Notes under the pieces: generated by a model | The model's database searches: none | Seen by the model: only the letters and a program-made list of their open reading frames with translations | Told to the model about the DNA's origin: nothing | Program-made: the position numbers and the translations under genes | From: Aureococcus anophagefferens | Taxonomy: Eukaryota; Sar; Pelagophyceae; Pelagomonadales; Pelagomonadaceae | Reading direction: 5' to 3' | Assembly: GCF_000186865.1 (NCBI RefSeq) | Contig: NW_008705570.1 | Span: 512,941-576,940 of the forward strand | Length of the DNA: 64,000 bases | In this document: in pieces, positions 48,794-58,582 of the stretch | Position numbering within the stretch: the stretch's first letter is position 1 | Layout of the letters: every line of letters begins with the position of its first letter

Positions 48794-49336
48794 TCACTTG
48801 TTCGCGCTGCCCTGCTTGATGAGCCAGGAGAGGACCTGGTCGATGTTGATGACCTTGAGGGCGGAGACGGGGATGACGATCCAGGGGTTCTCCGTGATGT
48901 AGTCGAGGTTCAGTTCTCTGATCAGGTCGGGCTCCGAGATGTGCGGATCGAGGTCGATCTTGTTCGCGATGACGAGGAGCGGCGTCGTCGCGAGCTCGCG
49001 GTCCTCCAACAGCCGGTGGAGCTCCTTGCGCGCGAGGGGGATGGAGTCGAGCGCGTTCGCGTCGACGACGTAAATAATCACGTCGCAGCCGCGCGTGTAC
49101 CTTCCCCACTCGGACCGGTACTGGGCCTGGCCCCCGATGTCCCAGCACTTCATCTGCACGCCCCCCTTGCGCACGAGCTTCACGTTTAACCCGATGGTCG
49201 GGCACGTCTCCACGGGGCGGCCCGCCGCGAGGACGTTGAGGAGCGTCGTCTTGCCGCTGTTCTCGAGGCCCACGAGGACGACCTCGAGCTTCTTGTTGTA
49301 GAAGGCGTCGAGGAGCTTCGTGAAGATGGCGCCCAT
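48794..49336 (-). CDS. ARL8: ARF/ARL-family small GTPase, ARL8-like
   Basis: 180 residues from 'MGAIFTKLLDAFYNKKLEVV'. G1 is 'GLENSGKTT', the switch I Thr lies in 'TCPTIGLNV', G3 is 'WDIGGQAQYRSEW', G4 is 'ANKIDLD', G5 is 'VSALK'. The N-terminal amphipathic segment and the 'GRYTRGCDVIIYVVDAN' strand fit ARL8 better than other ARLs. There is no Gly2 followed by a clear N-myristoylation context, which is also true of ARL8. ARL8 recruits effectors to lysosomes/vacuoles for transport. An upstream in-frame extension has no ATG before it, so 49336 is the start. Confidence 0.9.
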   Translation of the reverse strand: MGAIFTKLLDAFYNKKLEVVLVGLENSGKTTLLNVLAAGRPVETCPTIGLNVKLVRKGGVQMKCWDIGGQAQYRSEWGRYTRGCDVIIYVVDANALDSIPLARKELHRLLEDRELATTPLLVIANKIDLDPHISEPDLIRELNLDYITENPWIVIPVSALKVINIDQVLSWLIKQGSANK

Positions 49337-49523
49337 GGTCTCTCCGGCGGGCGCGGACCGGTCCCCGGCCCTGGCACGCGCGCGCCGCGACGGTCGATCG
49401 AAATGGCGGGCGTCGACGCGGCCTCGAGTTTTTGACACAAGCGATTTGTGAAGCGATGGTGAAGAGCTTGCTCGCAAAGCATGGACGCGCCATCACGCAG
49501 TTGACGCGCGTCCAGTGCAAGCC

Positions 49524-50952
49524 ATGAGCGCGCTCGACGCCGCGACGAACGACCTCGCGACCATCACACTAAACGCGCGACCGCAAAACGCCGCCCTCGA
49601 GAACCTCGAAAACAGCGGCGACGCGCGCATCGGCTGGCCCGACGAGAAACCGCCCGTCCCGACCAACAGCGACGGCTGGTTCCTCCCCGCGAACCAGCAG
49701 GTGCTGCGCGACCTCGTGAAGCCCGACGCGCTCGTCCTGGAGCTCGGCAGCTACATCGGGAAAAGCACGCGCTTCATCGCCGGCCTCCTGCACGAGGGCG
49801 GCCACCTCCTCACGTGCGACGCCTGGGACAACGACCTGCTCGAGGGCGCCCTCGGCCACAACTACCTGCGCAGCGACGACGAGAAGCGGAGCTTCGAGCT
49901 CTACGAGACGTTCCTCGTCGGAGACTCGGCGTCCGACGGCGCGCGGAAACAAGTGCCAACCCCGTCGATCTCCGTAGGTGAACCTCTGGGACCTGCGCCG
50001 CACGGTGACGCCGATGAAGATGCTCACGGTCGACGCGATCCGAGCAACAAAGGCCGCGGGCCTCGCGCCGGATTTGATATACGTCGACGCGGACCACGAC
50101 TACGCGGGCGTGCGCCGCGACGTCGAGCTCTGCTCCCGGCTCTTCCCGGACGCCGTCTTGGTCGGCGACGACTGGGACTACGCGGGCGTGCGCGAGGCCG
50201 CGCAGGAGCTCCGGGGGTCCCGCCCGCTGCACGTCGGCGGCTTCAAGTGCTGGGCCTACGCGGAGCTGCCGCGGTCCGCCCGCGCCGTCGTCGTGCCGCC
50301 CCACGACAACCCGATCGCCATGGGCGGCGTGACCTTCTGGCCCGACGCGCGCAAGCAGGAGCGGCGCGACGTGCTGCTCTTCCGCTGCGTCTTCGACCAG
50401 CTCCAGGCCTGGGACAACGCCGAGGCGCTCGAATACCTGCTCGAGGCGACGGCCTGCGCGCCGGACGCGTCGTCGCCGAGCCACAAGCACCGGACGCTGC
50501 TCATGGTCGCCGCGCTCTTCGGGCGGGTCCGAGGCATCCGCGCGCTGGCGGCGCGCGGCGCGGACGTGAACCGCCAGGCGCCGGGCTCGGGCGAGCACGC
50601 GTTGCAGCTCGCGGCCTACGGCGGCCGGCTCGACGCCGTCGCGGAGCTCCTGCGCCTCGGCGCGGATGCGACCCTGCGCACGAAGTACGACGAGACGGCC
50701 GAGGACGCCGCGCGCGCGAACGGCCAGGACGCCTGCGCGGAGCTGCTCCGCACGGGCGCGGCGCCCGCGCGGCGCGACGCGGCGACAAGGACGGTCCGGG
50801 CCGACGCGGCCAAGGGCGAGAAGGCGCCCTGGTTCGACGCGGCCGCGACGGCGGTCTACGCGCGGACGCCGCCCGCCGCCACGCCGGCGCCGGCGCCCTG
50901 GCGCCGCGGCGGCGGCTCGCGGCCGCGCGCGCGCGGCGGCTATCGAAGGTAA
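49524..50952 (+). CDS. SAM-dependent methyltransferase fused to ankyrin repeats
   Basis: Exons 49524-49916 and 49978-50952 give 455 residues. The 61-bp intron (GT...TAG) joins 'LYETFL' to 'VNLWDLRRTVTP' in phase 0. The methyltransferase part has 'LVLELGSYIGKSTRFIAGLL' (motif I, SAM binding), 'LLTCDAWDND', and 'PDLIYVDADHDYAGVRRDVE' with 'AVLVGDDWDY', the Methyltransf_24-type pattern. Residues about 300-400 form two to three ankyrin repeats ('TLLMVAALFGRVRGIRALAA', 'HALQLAAYGGRLDAVAELLR', 'TAEDAARANGQDACAELL'). A basic, Pro/Ala-rich tail ends the protein. Substrate unknown; the ankyrin part may recruit it. Confidence 0.78.
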
Positions 50953-51010
50953 CATTTACTGCACCACTTCAAGCATTTTCGTAATTGAAGGAGTTACGAT
51001 TTCTGGCACG

Positions 51011-51025
51011 ATGTTCCACTTATAA
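51011..51025 (+). promoter_or_regulatory. mini upstream ORF directly before a start codon
   Basis: ATG TTC CAC TTA TAA ends two bases before the ATG at 51027. The same stretch holds TATAAA (51021-51026), too close to the start to be a normal TATA box. Whether it is transcribed is unknown. Confidence 0.3.
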
Positions 51026-51026
51026 A

Positions 51027-52523
51027 ATGACGATGCTCTCGACGACCGGCGAGCATGTCGTCTACGTCATCATGTTCTGGCTCGTCCAGCTCGAGGTGTC
51101 GCTCTGCGAGGACATGTTCGGCTCCCTCGACGGCAAGACGTCCCTGGCCTACCCCGCGATCTGGCCGCGGCCGCCGACGGAGGCGCTCCGGAGGCTGCTG
51201 CCCAACGTCGCCCACGAGTGGTGCCGGAAGACGGGCGTGCGCTGGCTCGTCGCCCGCGCGGGCCTCGCCGCGGGCGTCGTCGCGGCGGCCGCGCCGCCGC
51301 TCCGGCCCGCGGCGACGCCCGCGTTCCTGGTAATATACGCCGTCGAGTGCTACTGCTTCTTCGTCAAGTTCGGCGCCCACATGCACTTCGCGCCCCTGCT
51401 CCTCGCCTGGGGCACGCACGTCGTCGACCGGCGCGCGAGGTACCGGGGTTTGTTTTTGTTGTGCGTCGCGGCGCAGACCTACGCGTCGTCCGGGTTCTGG
51501 CGCGGCCTCCAGTTCTACCGCACGGGCGTCCCCGGCGACGTCGTCGAGGGCACCTACGGCGTGTCCCTGAAGCACTTCACGACGAACCTCTTCGGCATGG
51601 CGCCGCGGCTGCGGGCCCGGGTCCTCGCGTGCTCGGAGCGATTCCTCGGCGCTTCGTTCCTCGCCGTGACCCTGGCCTTCGAGGGCCTCGTCTGGGTGCT
51701 CGTCGTCGGCCTCGAGGTCGCCCTGGTCGCCCTGCCGCCGGGCGGACGCCGCGACGCCGCGGCGGCGTGCCAGGCCTGGGTGCGGCTGGGCCTCGCGGGT
51801 TGCGTCGTCGCGTTCCACCAGACGAACTTCATGGTCCTCGGCATGTTCTTCGGGGCCATGAGCTTCGTCGTGGCCGTGGTGCTGCTGTACAGCCCGTCGG
51901 CCCTCGACGACGCCGTGGACGAGGCGAGCCCCGGGTCCCACGCGTACGCGCTGGCCAACGTGTTGGCGCTCGCCGTCGCGTCGTACCACTGCCGCGAGGT
52001 CTTCCCCTTCAACGCGAACGGCCTCTTCTCCTACGCAACGTGCCACGCGACGCTCCTCTCGACGGCCTGGGCGCTGACGGATGCGACGACGGATTCGACG
52101 GAGCTCGCGCTGCTCATCGTCGGGCCGGGCCAGAGCCTCGAGGCCGCGGCGCGCGAAAACCGGCGGCCGTGCCCGCTGGGCGTGTCGCCCGTGGGCGGCT
52201 GGGTCGCGGGCCGGCTGCCGTCGCCGCCGGCGCGCGCGTTCTGCGACGAGGTCTACCGCCGAGCCGCCGCGGCGGCGCTCCTCGACGACCCCAAGGACGC
52301 GCGCGGCGGGCCGAGGCGCCTCGCCGGCTACCCGGGCGTCGCGGACATCGTCCTCGGGAGCCCCGAGCTCCTCGCCATGATCTCGGCCATGAAGCGTGAT
52401 CTCGCGGCGACGAAGCCCTTCTACGACGTCGTCGCCCAGTCCGACGACTTCACGATGATATTGGCGGAGGTCGGCCGGAAGGACGGGGTCCAGCGCGTCG
52501 TCCGCGTCATCGAGACGCCCTAA
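51027..52523 (+). CDS. multi-pass membrane protein, unknown (HTTM-like by eye)
   Basis: 498 residues from 'MTMLSTTGEHVVYVIMFWLV'. At least six hydrophobic segments are visible ('VVYVIMFWLVQLEVSL', 'FLVIYAVECYCFFV', 'GLFLLCVAAQTYASS', 'LVWVLVVGLEVALVAL', 'LGMFFGAMSFVVAVVLLY', 'YALANVLALAVASY'). 'FWRGLQFYRTG' near the second helix group recalls HTTM/vitamin-K carboxylase-like membrane domains, but this is weak. The soluble C-terminus is hydrophilic. It starts 74 bp after the previous gene on the same strand. It ends 28 bp from the convergent JMJD8-like gene. Confidence 0.68.
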   Translation: MTMLSTTGEHVVYVIMFWLVQLEVSLCEDMFGSLDGKTSLAYPAIWPRPPTEALRRLLPNVAHEWCRKTGVRWLVARAGLAAGVVAAAAPPLRPAATPAFLVIYAVECYCFFVKFGAHMHFAPLLLAWGTHVVDRRARYRGLFLLCVAAQTYASSGFWRGLQFYRTGVPGDVVEGTYGVSLKHFTTNLFGMAPRLRARVLACSERFLGASFLAVTLAFEGLVWVLVVGLEVALVALPPGGRRDAAAACQAWVRLGLAGCVVAFHQTNFMVLGMFFGAMSFVVAVVLLYSPSALDDAVDEASPGSHAYALANVLALAVASYHCREVFPFNANGLFSYATCHATLLSTAWALTDATTDSTELALLIVGPGQSLEAAARENRRPCPLGVSPVGGWVAGRLPSPPARAFCDEVYRRAAAAALLDDPKDARGGPRRLAGYPGVADIVLGSPELLAMISAMKRDLAATKPFYDVVAQSDDFTMILAEVGRKDGVQRVVRVIETP

Positions 52524-52551
52524 GTGTTTTTGTGAGCCGCGAAACCGTCGC

Positions 52552-54499
52552 TTACTCCGCCTGCTTAAACTCCGGGACCTGGGCCGGCGCCTCCGTCGCC
52601 TCCTCCTCCGTCGCCTCCTCCTCCTCCTCCTCCTCGGGTTCCGTGCGCACCTGGAGCGTCTTCCAGTTGAACTCCCACGCCGCGCCGCTCTCCGGGTCGC
52701 CGTGCTGGCTCCAGTCGCGGTCCAGCGGCACGTGCGTCGGCGTCGCCAGCTGCACGTTGAGCGCGGCGCTTTCCGCCAAATTCACGTGCGCCTGGTGCCA
52801 GCCCGTGGGGACGTAGAGCACCTCGCCCGGCCGCTGGACGCACTCGAGGGGCTTCGGGAAGGGCCAGTTGCCGGCGTCGAGGCGGTCCGCGAAGGCGTGG
52901 ACGCCGCCCTCGGGGTAGTGCGAGACCGGGGGAAATAGGAACCAGCGCGTCGCGCCGTAGGCGAGCGCGTGGTACGCGGCGCCCTGGACGTGGAACGTCG
53001 CGCCCGAGCCCGGACCCCCAACCGCCACGAGTGCCATGGCCGCCCGCTCCTCCTCGGCGATGTCGTGGCGCTCGTGGCGCTCCGATTCGACCATGAGCGC
53101 GTCGAGCTCCGGCGACTCCGTGTTCAGCAGCTCGACGAGCTCCTCGTTGCGCTCGAGCACGTAGGGCGCCTCGCCCGCCAGGACGTCCATCTTGAAGTGG
53201 ACGAAGTCGCGCAGCGTCGTGAAGGGCTGCTCCTCGACCCAGCCCATGAAGCTGTAGGCCCGGCGCGCGGCCGTCATCGAACTGTCGTGCACGAAGACGG
53301 ACTCGTCGCCGAGCGGCGCCGCGGCGAGCGCCTCCTTCGTCCAGCCGGGCTGCATGGCCCCGAGGAGGCCGCCGAGGAGCACGGGCTTCTCCGGGACGAC
53401 GTACTCGCTCGTGAAGGACTCGAGGGTGAGCCCCGCGCGCCGGTCGACGGTCTCGGGCGTCTCGTTCAGCTTCGGCGTCGCCCAGCCGCCGGAGTCGCCC
53501 GCGGGCGGCGCGTAGTCCGCCGCGGGCGGCGGCGCGTCCCCCGTGCCCGCGCGGGCCCGCGCCAGCACCGCCGCGTAGGCGCCGGCGCCGCCCCACGCGA
53601 GCGCCTGGTCCGCGACGGACCACGAGCTATGCGCCTTGACCATCTCGAACTCGTCCGCGCCGTCCCCGCCGGCCTCCTGGGCGGCGACGCCGCGGCAGAT
53701 CGCGGCCAGCATCTCCGTGCGGCCGCCGCCGAGCTCCTCGGGCAGGAACGGGAGGCCCTCCGCCGCGCGGCCCAGCGTCGCCAGCGTGAAGCAGAGCGTC
53801 GACGCGAGCTTGGGCGCGTCGTCGCCGTCCGCCGGGAGGGCGAGCGCCTTCTTGAGCACGGCGGCGGCCTCTTCCAGCTTTTCGAGCTTGAGCAGGGCGT
53901 TGACGTAGGCGTCGAGGCCCGCCTCGCCGAGGTCGACGCGGTCCTCGTCGCCGACGGCCGACCACATGTCGTCGAAGAGCGCCACGGCCTCGGCGTGCTC
54001 GCCGCCGCGCGCGCGGAAGAGGGCCGTGTTCACCTTGACCTCGCCGACGTTTCGCGGCGAGCACTCGATGGTTTCGGTCAGCTTCGCGAAGGCCGCGGGG
54101 CGGTCCGTTTTCAGCAATTCGGACGCGTCCTTGATGACCTACCAAATGCGTCGGTGACGATTATTCGTCGTTTTCCCGGTCCGAAGCTCTCAAAAATCGT
54201 TCCGGGACGCTGTTGATGACCTGGCGCGCGTCCATGATCGACAGCTGGCACTCGCCCTCGGGCGGCTTCTGGTATTCGTAGGGAATCTCGTACTTGGCGC
54301 GCTTCGTCGGCGTGGCCTTTTTGCTCCGCAGCTTGCTCTTCGGTGGGCCGCCCGTCGGCCAGAACACGCTGGCGAGGAGCGCGACCGCGACCGCGGCGCC
54401 GGCGCCGAGCATCTTCTTGTCCATTGGCTTGCCCCGCTTCTTGATAGTCATCTTTGGCTTCGGCTTCGCCGCGATGACGGTCGACTTCTTCGGCCCCAT
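52552..54499 (-). CDS. ER-type JmjC (JMJD8-like) protein with TPR-like region
   Basis: Exons 54499-54221 and 54138-52552 give 621 residues. 'MLGAGAAVAVALLASVFW' is a single membrane anchor. After the introner, residues about 95-300 form TPR-like helices ('VNTALFRARGGEHAEAVALF', 'AYVNALLKLEKLEEAAAVLK'). The C-terminal half is a cupin_8/JmjC domain: 'GGPGSGATFHVQGAAYHALA', 'TRWFLFPPVSHYPEGG', 'GEVLYVPTGWHQAHVNLAES'. The proximal Fe motif reads His-Val-Gln, so the second ligand is not Asp or His. An acidic tail ends the chain. The luminal location is inferred from the anchor and similarity to JMJD8. Confidence 0.8.
54139..54212 (-). mobile_element. introner element, family C copy 2
   Basis: 74 bp, sense. 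Duplication GTCATCAA on the gene strand (54213-54220 and 54131-54138). Begins CAGCGTCCCG and ends CATTTGGTAG. Intron 54139-54220, GT donor, phase 0. Excision joins 'IMDARQ' to 'VIKDASELLKTD'. Confidence 0.9.
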
Positions 54500-54668
54500 G
54501 GTTGCCAGCGAGCGCGAGTGGCTGCCACAGCGAGTTTGCGAGAGCGTGCGATCGAGATTCGGGGGCAGCATCGAGGTCAATGTTATGTGCAACGTTACAA
54601 TTCGGGCAGCGTATGGTCCGTCCCTCTGACACTCTCGCGGTAACGGTGTAGCTTCGCCGTTCGTGCTG

Positions 54669-55096
54669 ATGGGTCGCGGCGCCGGCTCTGGACGCGGCAA
54701 GGGCGGGCGCGGCGGCGGCGGGCACCACGTGTGCGTGCTTGGTTTCGCATCCGACGCGTCCAACCTGATGTCTCTGGTAGGTGGACGGGCCCGCCGCAGC
54801 CGCGGCAGTGCCCCATGGGCACCATCGTCGCCGTCAAATGCGCCGCGTGCGGCGAGCCGAACAACGTCGCCGTCAAGTTCGGCAAGACGGGCCAGTTCGA
54901 GTGCGGCAAGTGCGACGCGACGACGGCCTGGCCCATCCGCGACTATTGGGAGGCGTACGAATGGGCGGGAGGCAAGCCCATGCCCAACCCGGACCGCGTC
55001 GACCCGCACCCGCTCGGGGACCCCGTCGCGATCCAGGGCGCGGTCGACGGCAAGAACCAGCGCGCCCAGGTCATGGGCTGCTGCGTCGTCATGTGA
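54669..55096 (+). CDS. small zinc-ribbon protein with C-terminal CAAX box
   Basis: In a two-exon model (54669-54721 and 54781-55096; 59-bp intron with GC donor and TAG acceptor) the product has 122 residues with a Gly/Arg-rich start. The ATG at 54815 is an alternative start giving 93 residues. The core has two CxxC pairs ('CAACGEPNNV' and 'CGKCDATTAW') forming a zinc ribbon. The last residues are Cys-Cys-Val-Val-Met, where CVVM is a CAAX-type prenylation signal, preceded by a Cys available for palmitoylation. A membrane-tethered regulator is inferred. No close family is recognised. Confidence 0.62.
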
Positions 55097-55352
55097 TCGC
55101 CGCCGTGCTTCCGTACCGCCTCGCCCTGGTCGTGCGCTCTCCGTGCCCCCCTTGCATCTCCTCCCCTTCGATTCTTCCCTTTGCTAAGGCTGTGCTACTA
55201 GAGTCTAGTAGAGTCTCTATCTAGAGAGGCCTCGCGAGTCCTCTGTCGAGTGGCTGTGGACAGCTTCTGCCTTCGCCGAGATCTCGAGGTCGCGAGAGCG
55301 CGAGCGTGAGCTTTGCCGTACCCGACGCGTCCAGACCTCAGGATCAATCGCG

Positions 55353-56183
55353 ATGTCTCACTCACTTGAGGGAACCGGTAAACTCGCACCATCTCTTGAG
55401 AACATGATTGCCGAGGTCCGTTCGATGCGGATCAGCGAGCTCAAGGCGGCGCTTCGCGCAAATGGCGTAACCGATACTGCGACCTTCCGTGAGAAGCGAG
55501 ATCTCGAGGATGCCCTGATCAGCAAGCTCTCGGACGCCATGATCAACAGCGTCGCGGCCGGCTTGCCCACGGGAGTTTCCAAAGAGGAGCAACTCGAGAC
55601 GGCCCAAAAGCCGTCGGACGTCCCCGCACACCTCCGCGTCCCGGGCGTCGAGGCGCCGACGGTGCTCGGCATGTTCGCGAAACTCGCGCCGACGAATCCC
55701 GGTCCGACGCCTGCGACGTTGGACGCCTTCAACGAGGTGCTCTCCGGCGCGCCCGCGCCCGCGGAGATCCGCGCCGATTGGCCGTTCCCGGCGGACGCGG
55801 CGGACCCCGTCGCGCGCCTCGAGATGATCGAATCGCACCTCGTCTTCAAGTTCGAGTCGCCGCTCGCGGCGCACGTCTGGGTCTGGAAGATCAACTACCA
55901 GATCTTCGCCGGAGAAGGCGCGATGATGCTCGGGACTCAGAACATGCCTCCCGAGAAGTGCGGGTTTCGTATCACCTCGACGCTTTTCTACCTCGTGCGC
56001 TACATCGCATTTCTCGGCCTCGTCTACGAGGACGGGGCGTGGCGCCTGACGTGCGAGAACAAGGTCGGCCGCTACGAGCCCGGGCGCGGCGAGAAGGAGC
56101 CGCTCCTCCAGTGGTGCCTCCGGACCATCGACCGCCTCGCGGGCCGCCTCACGTACGAGACGCCCCACGGCCAGACGCCGTGA
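55353..56183 (+). CDS. protein with N-terminal SAP-like helix pair, unknown
   Basis: 276 residues from 'MSHSLEGTGKLAPSLENMIA'. Residues about 25-60 ('MRISELKAALRANGVTDTAT') match the SAP-motif pattern of two helices with a Leu/Ala core, often found in DNA- or RNA-associated proteins. The C-terminal part is globular with several aromatic residues ('HVWVWKINYQIFAGEGAMML', 'STLFYLVRYIAFLGLVYEDG'). Codons of the first 80 residues are less GC-biased than in neighbouring genes. No further family recognised. The stop is 40 bp from the convergent recombinase gene. Confidence 0.65.
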   Translation: MSHSLEGTGKLAPSLENMIAEVRSMRISELKAALRANGVTDTATFREKRDLEDALISKLSDAMINSVAAGLPTGVSKEEQLETAQKPSDVPAHLRVPGVEAPTVLGMFAKLAPTNPGPTPATLDAFNEVLSGAPAPAEIRADWPFPADAADPVARLEMIESHLVFKFESPLAAHVWVWKINYQIFAGEGAMMLGTQNMPPEKCGFRITSTLFYLVRYIAFLGLVYEDGAWRLTCENKVGRYEPGRGEKEPLLQWCLRTIDRLAGRLTYETPHGQTP

Positions 56184-56223
56184 AAGCGCCCGCCGGCACC
56201 CTACTAGGCACTACGTCTCGCTG

Positions 56224-57212
56224 TTACGAACCGTCACCCCCATCGCCCTCGTCCGCGCCGACGACGCCCGCGGCGCCGACGGCGTAGGCGAAGGGTGCGG
56301 GCGCGACCGCGGGCGACTTGACGACGGACGCGCTGCGCGCGCGGCGCTCGACGCCCGCCCGCGGCGGCGCGGCGTCGAGGAGCACGCGCGTCGTCACCGC
56401 GTGGTGCCACGTGAGCCCGAGCGCGGGCGTCACCGCGTCCTCGGCCGACGCGCCGTCGGCCTTGAAGTCGGCCATGACGTGGTTCGAGACGACGACGGCG
56501 ACGTCCGCCTCGACGGCGACGCGCTTGAGCGCCGCGGCGGCGCGCGCGAGCCACTTCTGGCGGTCGACAAGTCCGCGCGCCCCGCGAAGTCGCCGCGCGC
56601 GATCGCCGCGACGGAGTCGAGCACGCAGAGCCGCGCGCCGCTCTCTGCCGCGCGCTGGAGCACGTCGCCGCGCTCGAGGACGGCGAGGAGCTCCGCCGCG
56701 GACCCGGGCCGCAGCACATGCACGCGGCGCAGCAGGTCCGTCGCGGTGCCGGCGGCGCCGCGCGCCTCCGCGATCTGCCAGAGGCGCTTGCCGCGGAACG
56801 TCGACTCCGTGTCCACGTAGACGACGGCGTGGCCCGCCGCCGCGCAGGCCGCCGCCAGCGCGAAGCAGCACTGCGTCTTGCCCGCGCCCGCGCGGCCCAC
56901 GAACTCCGTGAGCGACCCGCGCCGCGCGCCGCCGCCGAGCGCGCGGTCGAGCGGGCCGCAGCCGCTGGCCACGTGGCGCTCGGCCGTCGCCAGCAGCGCG
57001 CGCGCGCTCGTCGGCGCGAGGCGCTGCGCCGCCGCCGCGCGCAGGCGCTTCACGCGCGCCGGGCTGCAGCCCAGGAGCTGCATCAGCTGGGCGTCGCAGC
57101 GCTCGACGACGTCGACGTGCGTGCGCACGCCGTCCTGGGCCAGTATGCGTGCTTCCTCATCGCTGGGGGGCTCGGGTGCCGCCGGCGGCAAATTGTCCGC
57201 CCAGCTGCTCAT
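56224..57212 (-). CDS. RAD51B: RAD51-family recombinase, RAD51B-like; one apparent frame break
   Basis: About 329 residues from 'MSSWADNLPPAAPEPPSDEE'. Walker A is 'GRAGAGKTQCCFALA', preceded by 'GSLTEFVG'. 'VVYVDTESTFRGKRLWQIAE' and Walker B 'LCVLDSVAAIARGDF' follow. The end has 'PALGLTWHHAVTTRVLL' and 'KSPAVAPAPFAYAV'. The TE, LGxTWxHxVxTR and KSPxxP features favour RAD51B over other paralogues. The frame breaks near 56570 ('FAGRADL' versus 'VDRQKWLARAAAALKRV'); one base appears missing. Role: homologous recombination repair within the BCDX2-type complex, inferred. It diverges from the next gene only 67 bp away. Confidence 0.78.
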
Positions 57213-57279
57213 CGCGCAAAGGGGTCTGGCCGCCGCCGCCCATTTGCTTTGATCGGCTGTGGCAAAGCGCGCGCAAAGC

Positions 57280-58556
57280 ATGGCGCCCAAGCGCTCGCGC
57301 AGCGGGCGGCGCAGCGGACGCGGCGGCGGCGGCGGCGGCGCCGGCGGAGGCAACAGCGGCAAGCCCACGGCGCCAGCGCGCCGCCGCGGCCGCGACGAGG
57401 TCAAGCGCTTCGTGCCGACGCGGGCGCGCGGCGGCGACAACACGAGCACACAGCCCTCGACCGCGCACAACAACGACGACGACGACGCCGACGACGACGC
57501 CGACGACGAGGACGAGGAGCCGCCGCGGAAGCGCGCGGCGACGAAGCTGGACGTCGCCGGGCTCGACGACGACGACGCGTCCGACGACGACGCCGCGGAG
57601 GCGCCGCCGGCGCCGCCGCCGAAGCGGGCGCCGCCGCCGAGGAAGGCGCCGCCGCCCGCGAAGCCGGCGCCGCCCAGGGCGCCGCCGCCCGCGAAGCCGC
57701 CGAAGCCGCCGTCGCCCGTCGCGGTCTGGCGCGGCGGCGCGAAGCCGCCGCGGAGGCTCGGTCCGGCGGCGATGGCCGAGCTCGCGTCGGCGCTGCAGAG
57801 CGACGCCCGCGGCGCGCCCTTCGGCGCCTTCGCGCCGTCGAAGCCCAAGGCGCCGCCGCCGCCGGGCGACCAGTACCGCGTCGACGTCGACCCGCGGCCC
57901 CACCCGCCGCCGCCGCCGCCGCGCGCCGCGCCGGTCGACGCCGCGCCGGCGGACGCCGCGCCCGAGCCCGAGGCGGACGACGAGCCCGCCGAGGGCGGCC
58001 GCGAGTCGCCCTGCGCGGCGGCGCGGGCGCGCACGCCCCGCGCGGCGCCGCCGCCGGCCGCCGCCGCCGAGGCCCGCGACGCGCGGGGCAGGAAAAGAGT
58101 GCGAAATTCCCAACTTCAAAGGCTCTTATCTCGGCCGGTTTCCACTCGTTTCGGCTGATTTTTGGACGAGCGATCATCTCTCGGAACGGCCTCAAAGCGT
58201 GGATGCTTTTTCTGGAACGCGCGCGCGCGGAACGCTCACGTTGAAGCGACGTTGAATCACCCTTTTCCTGCCCAGGCGACGCGTCGAAGCCGCTCTTCGG
58301 GCTCGTCGCGAAGCCGTCCGCGTTCGAGACGGCCGACGCGTCGCCGCTGTCGCCCTGGTGGCTCGGCGGCGGGCCGCCGTCGCTGGCCAAGAAGCACGCG
58401 CCCCCGGCCTGGCTCGCGCCCGCGGCGAAGCCGGCGTCGCCGCCGAAGCCGCCCGCCGAGGCCGCGCGCGACGCGCGCGCGCGATTCGCCGCGGAGGGCG
58501 CCGAGTCCGCGAGCTTCGACGCGTTCCTCCTCGGCGCCCTCGACCCGGCGACGTAA
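57280..58556 (+). CDS. low-complexity Pro/Ala/Asp-rich nuclear-type protein, unknown
   Basis: Exons 57280-58075 and 58276-58556 give 358 residues. The N-terminus is basic and Gly-rich ('MAPKRSRSGRRSGRGGGG'), followed by an acidic Asp run, basic 'PPRKRAATK', and long Pro/Ala stretches. After the introner the sequence becomes more ordered ('SPWWLGGGPPSLAKKH'), ending with 'AESASFDAFLLGALDPAT'. Basic clusters could act as nuclear localisation signals. No domain recognised. It shares a 67-bp divergent promoter with the RAD51B-like gene. Confidence 0.6.
58084..58275 (+). mobile_element. introner element, family B copy 4
   Basis: 192 bp, sense. Duplication GCGACGCG at 58076-58083 and 58276-58283. 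Ends CGGGGCAGGAAAAGAG and CCCTTTTCCTGCCCAG. Intron 58076-58275, GC donor, phase 1. Excision joins 'AAEARDA' to 'SKPLFGLVAKP'. By eye it is over 90% identical to family B copy 2. Confidence 0.92.
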
Positions 58557-58582
58557 CCCTCGATCGATTCTTAAGTGACAAA

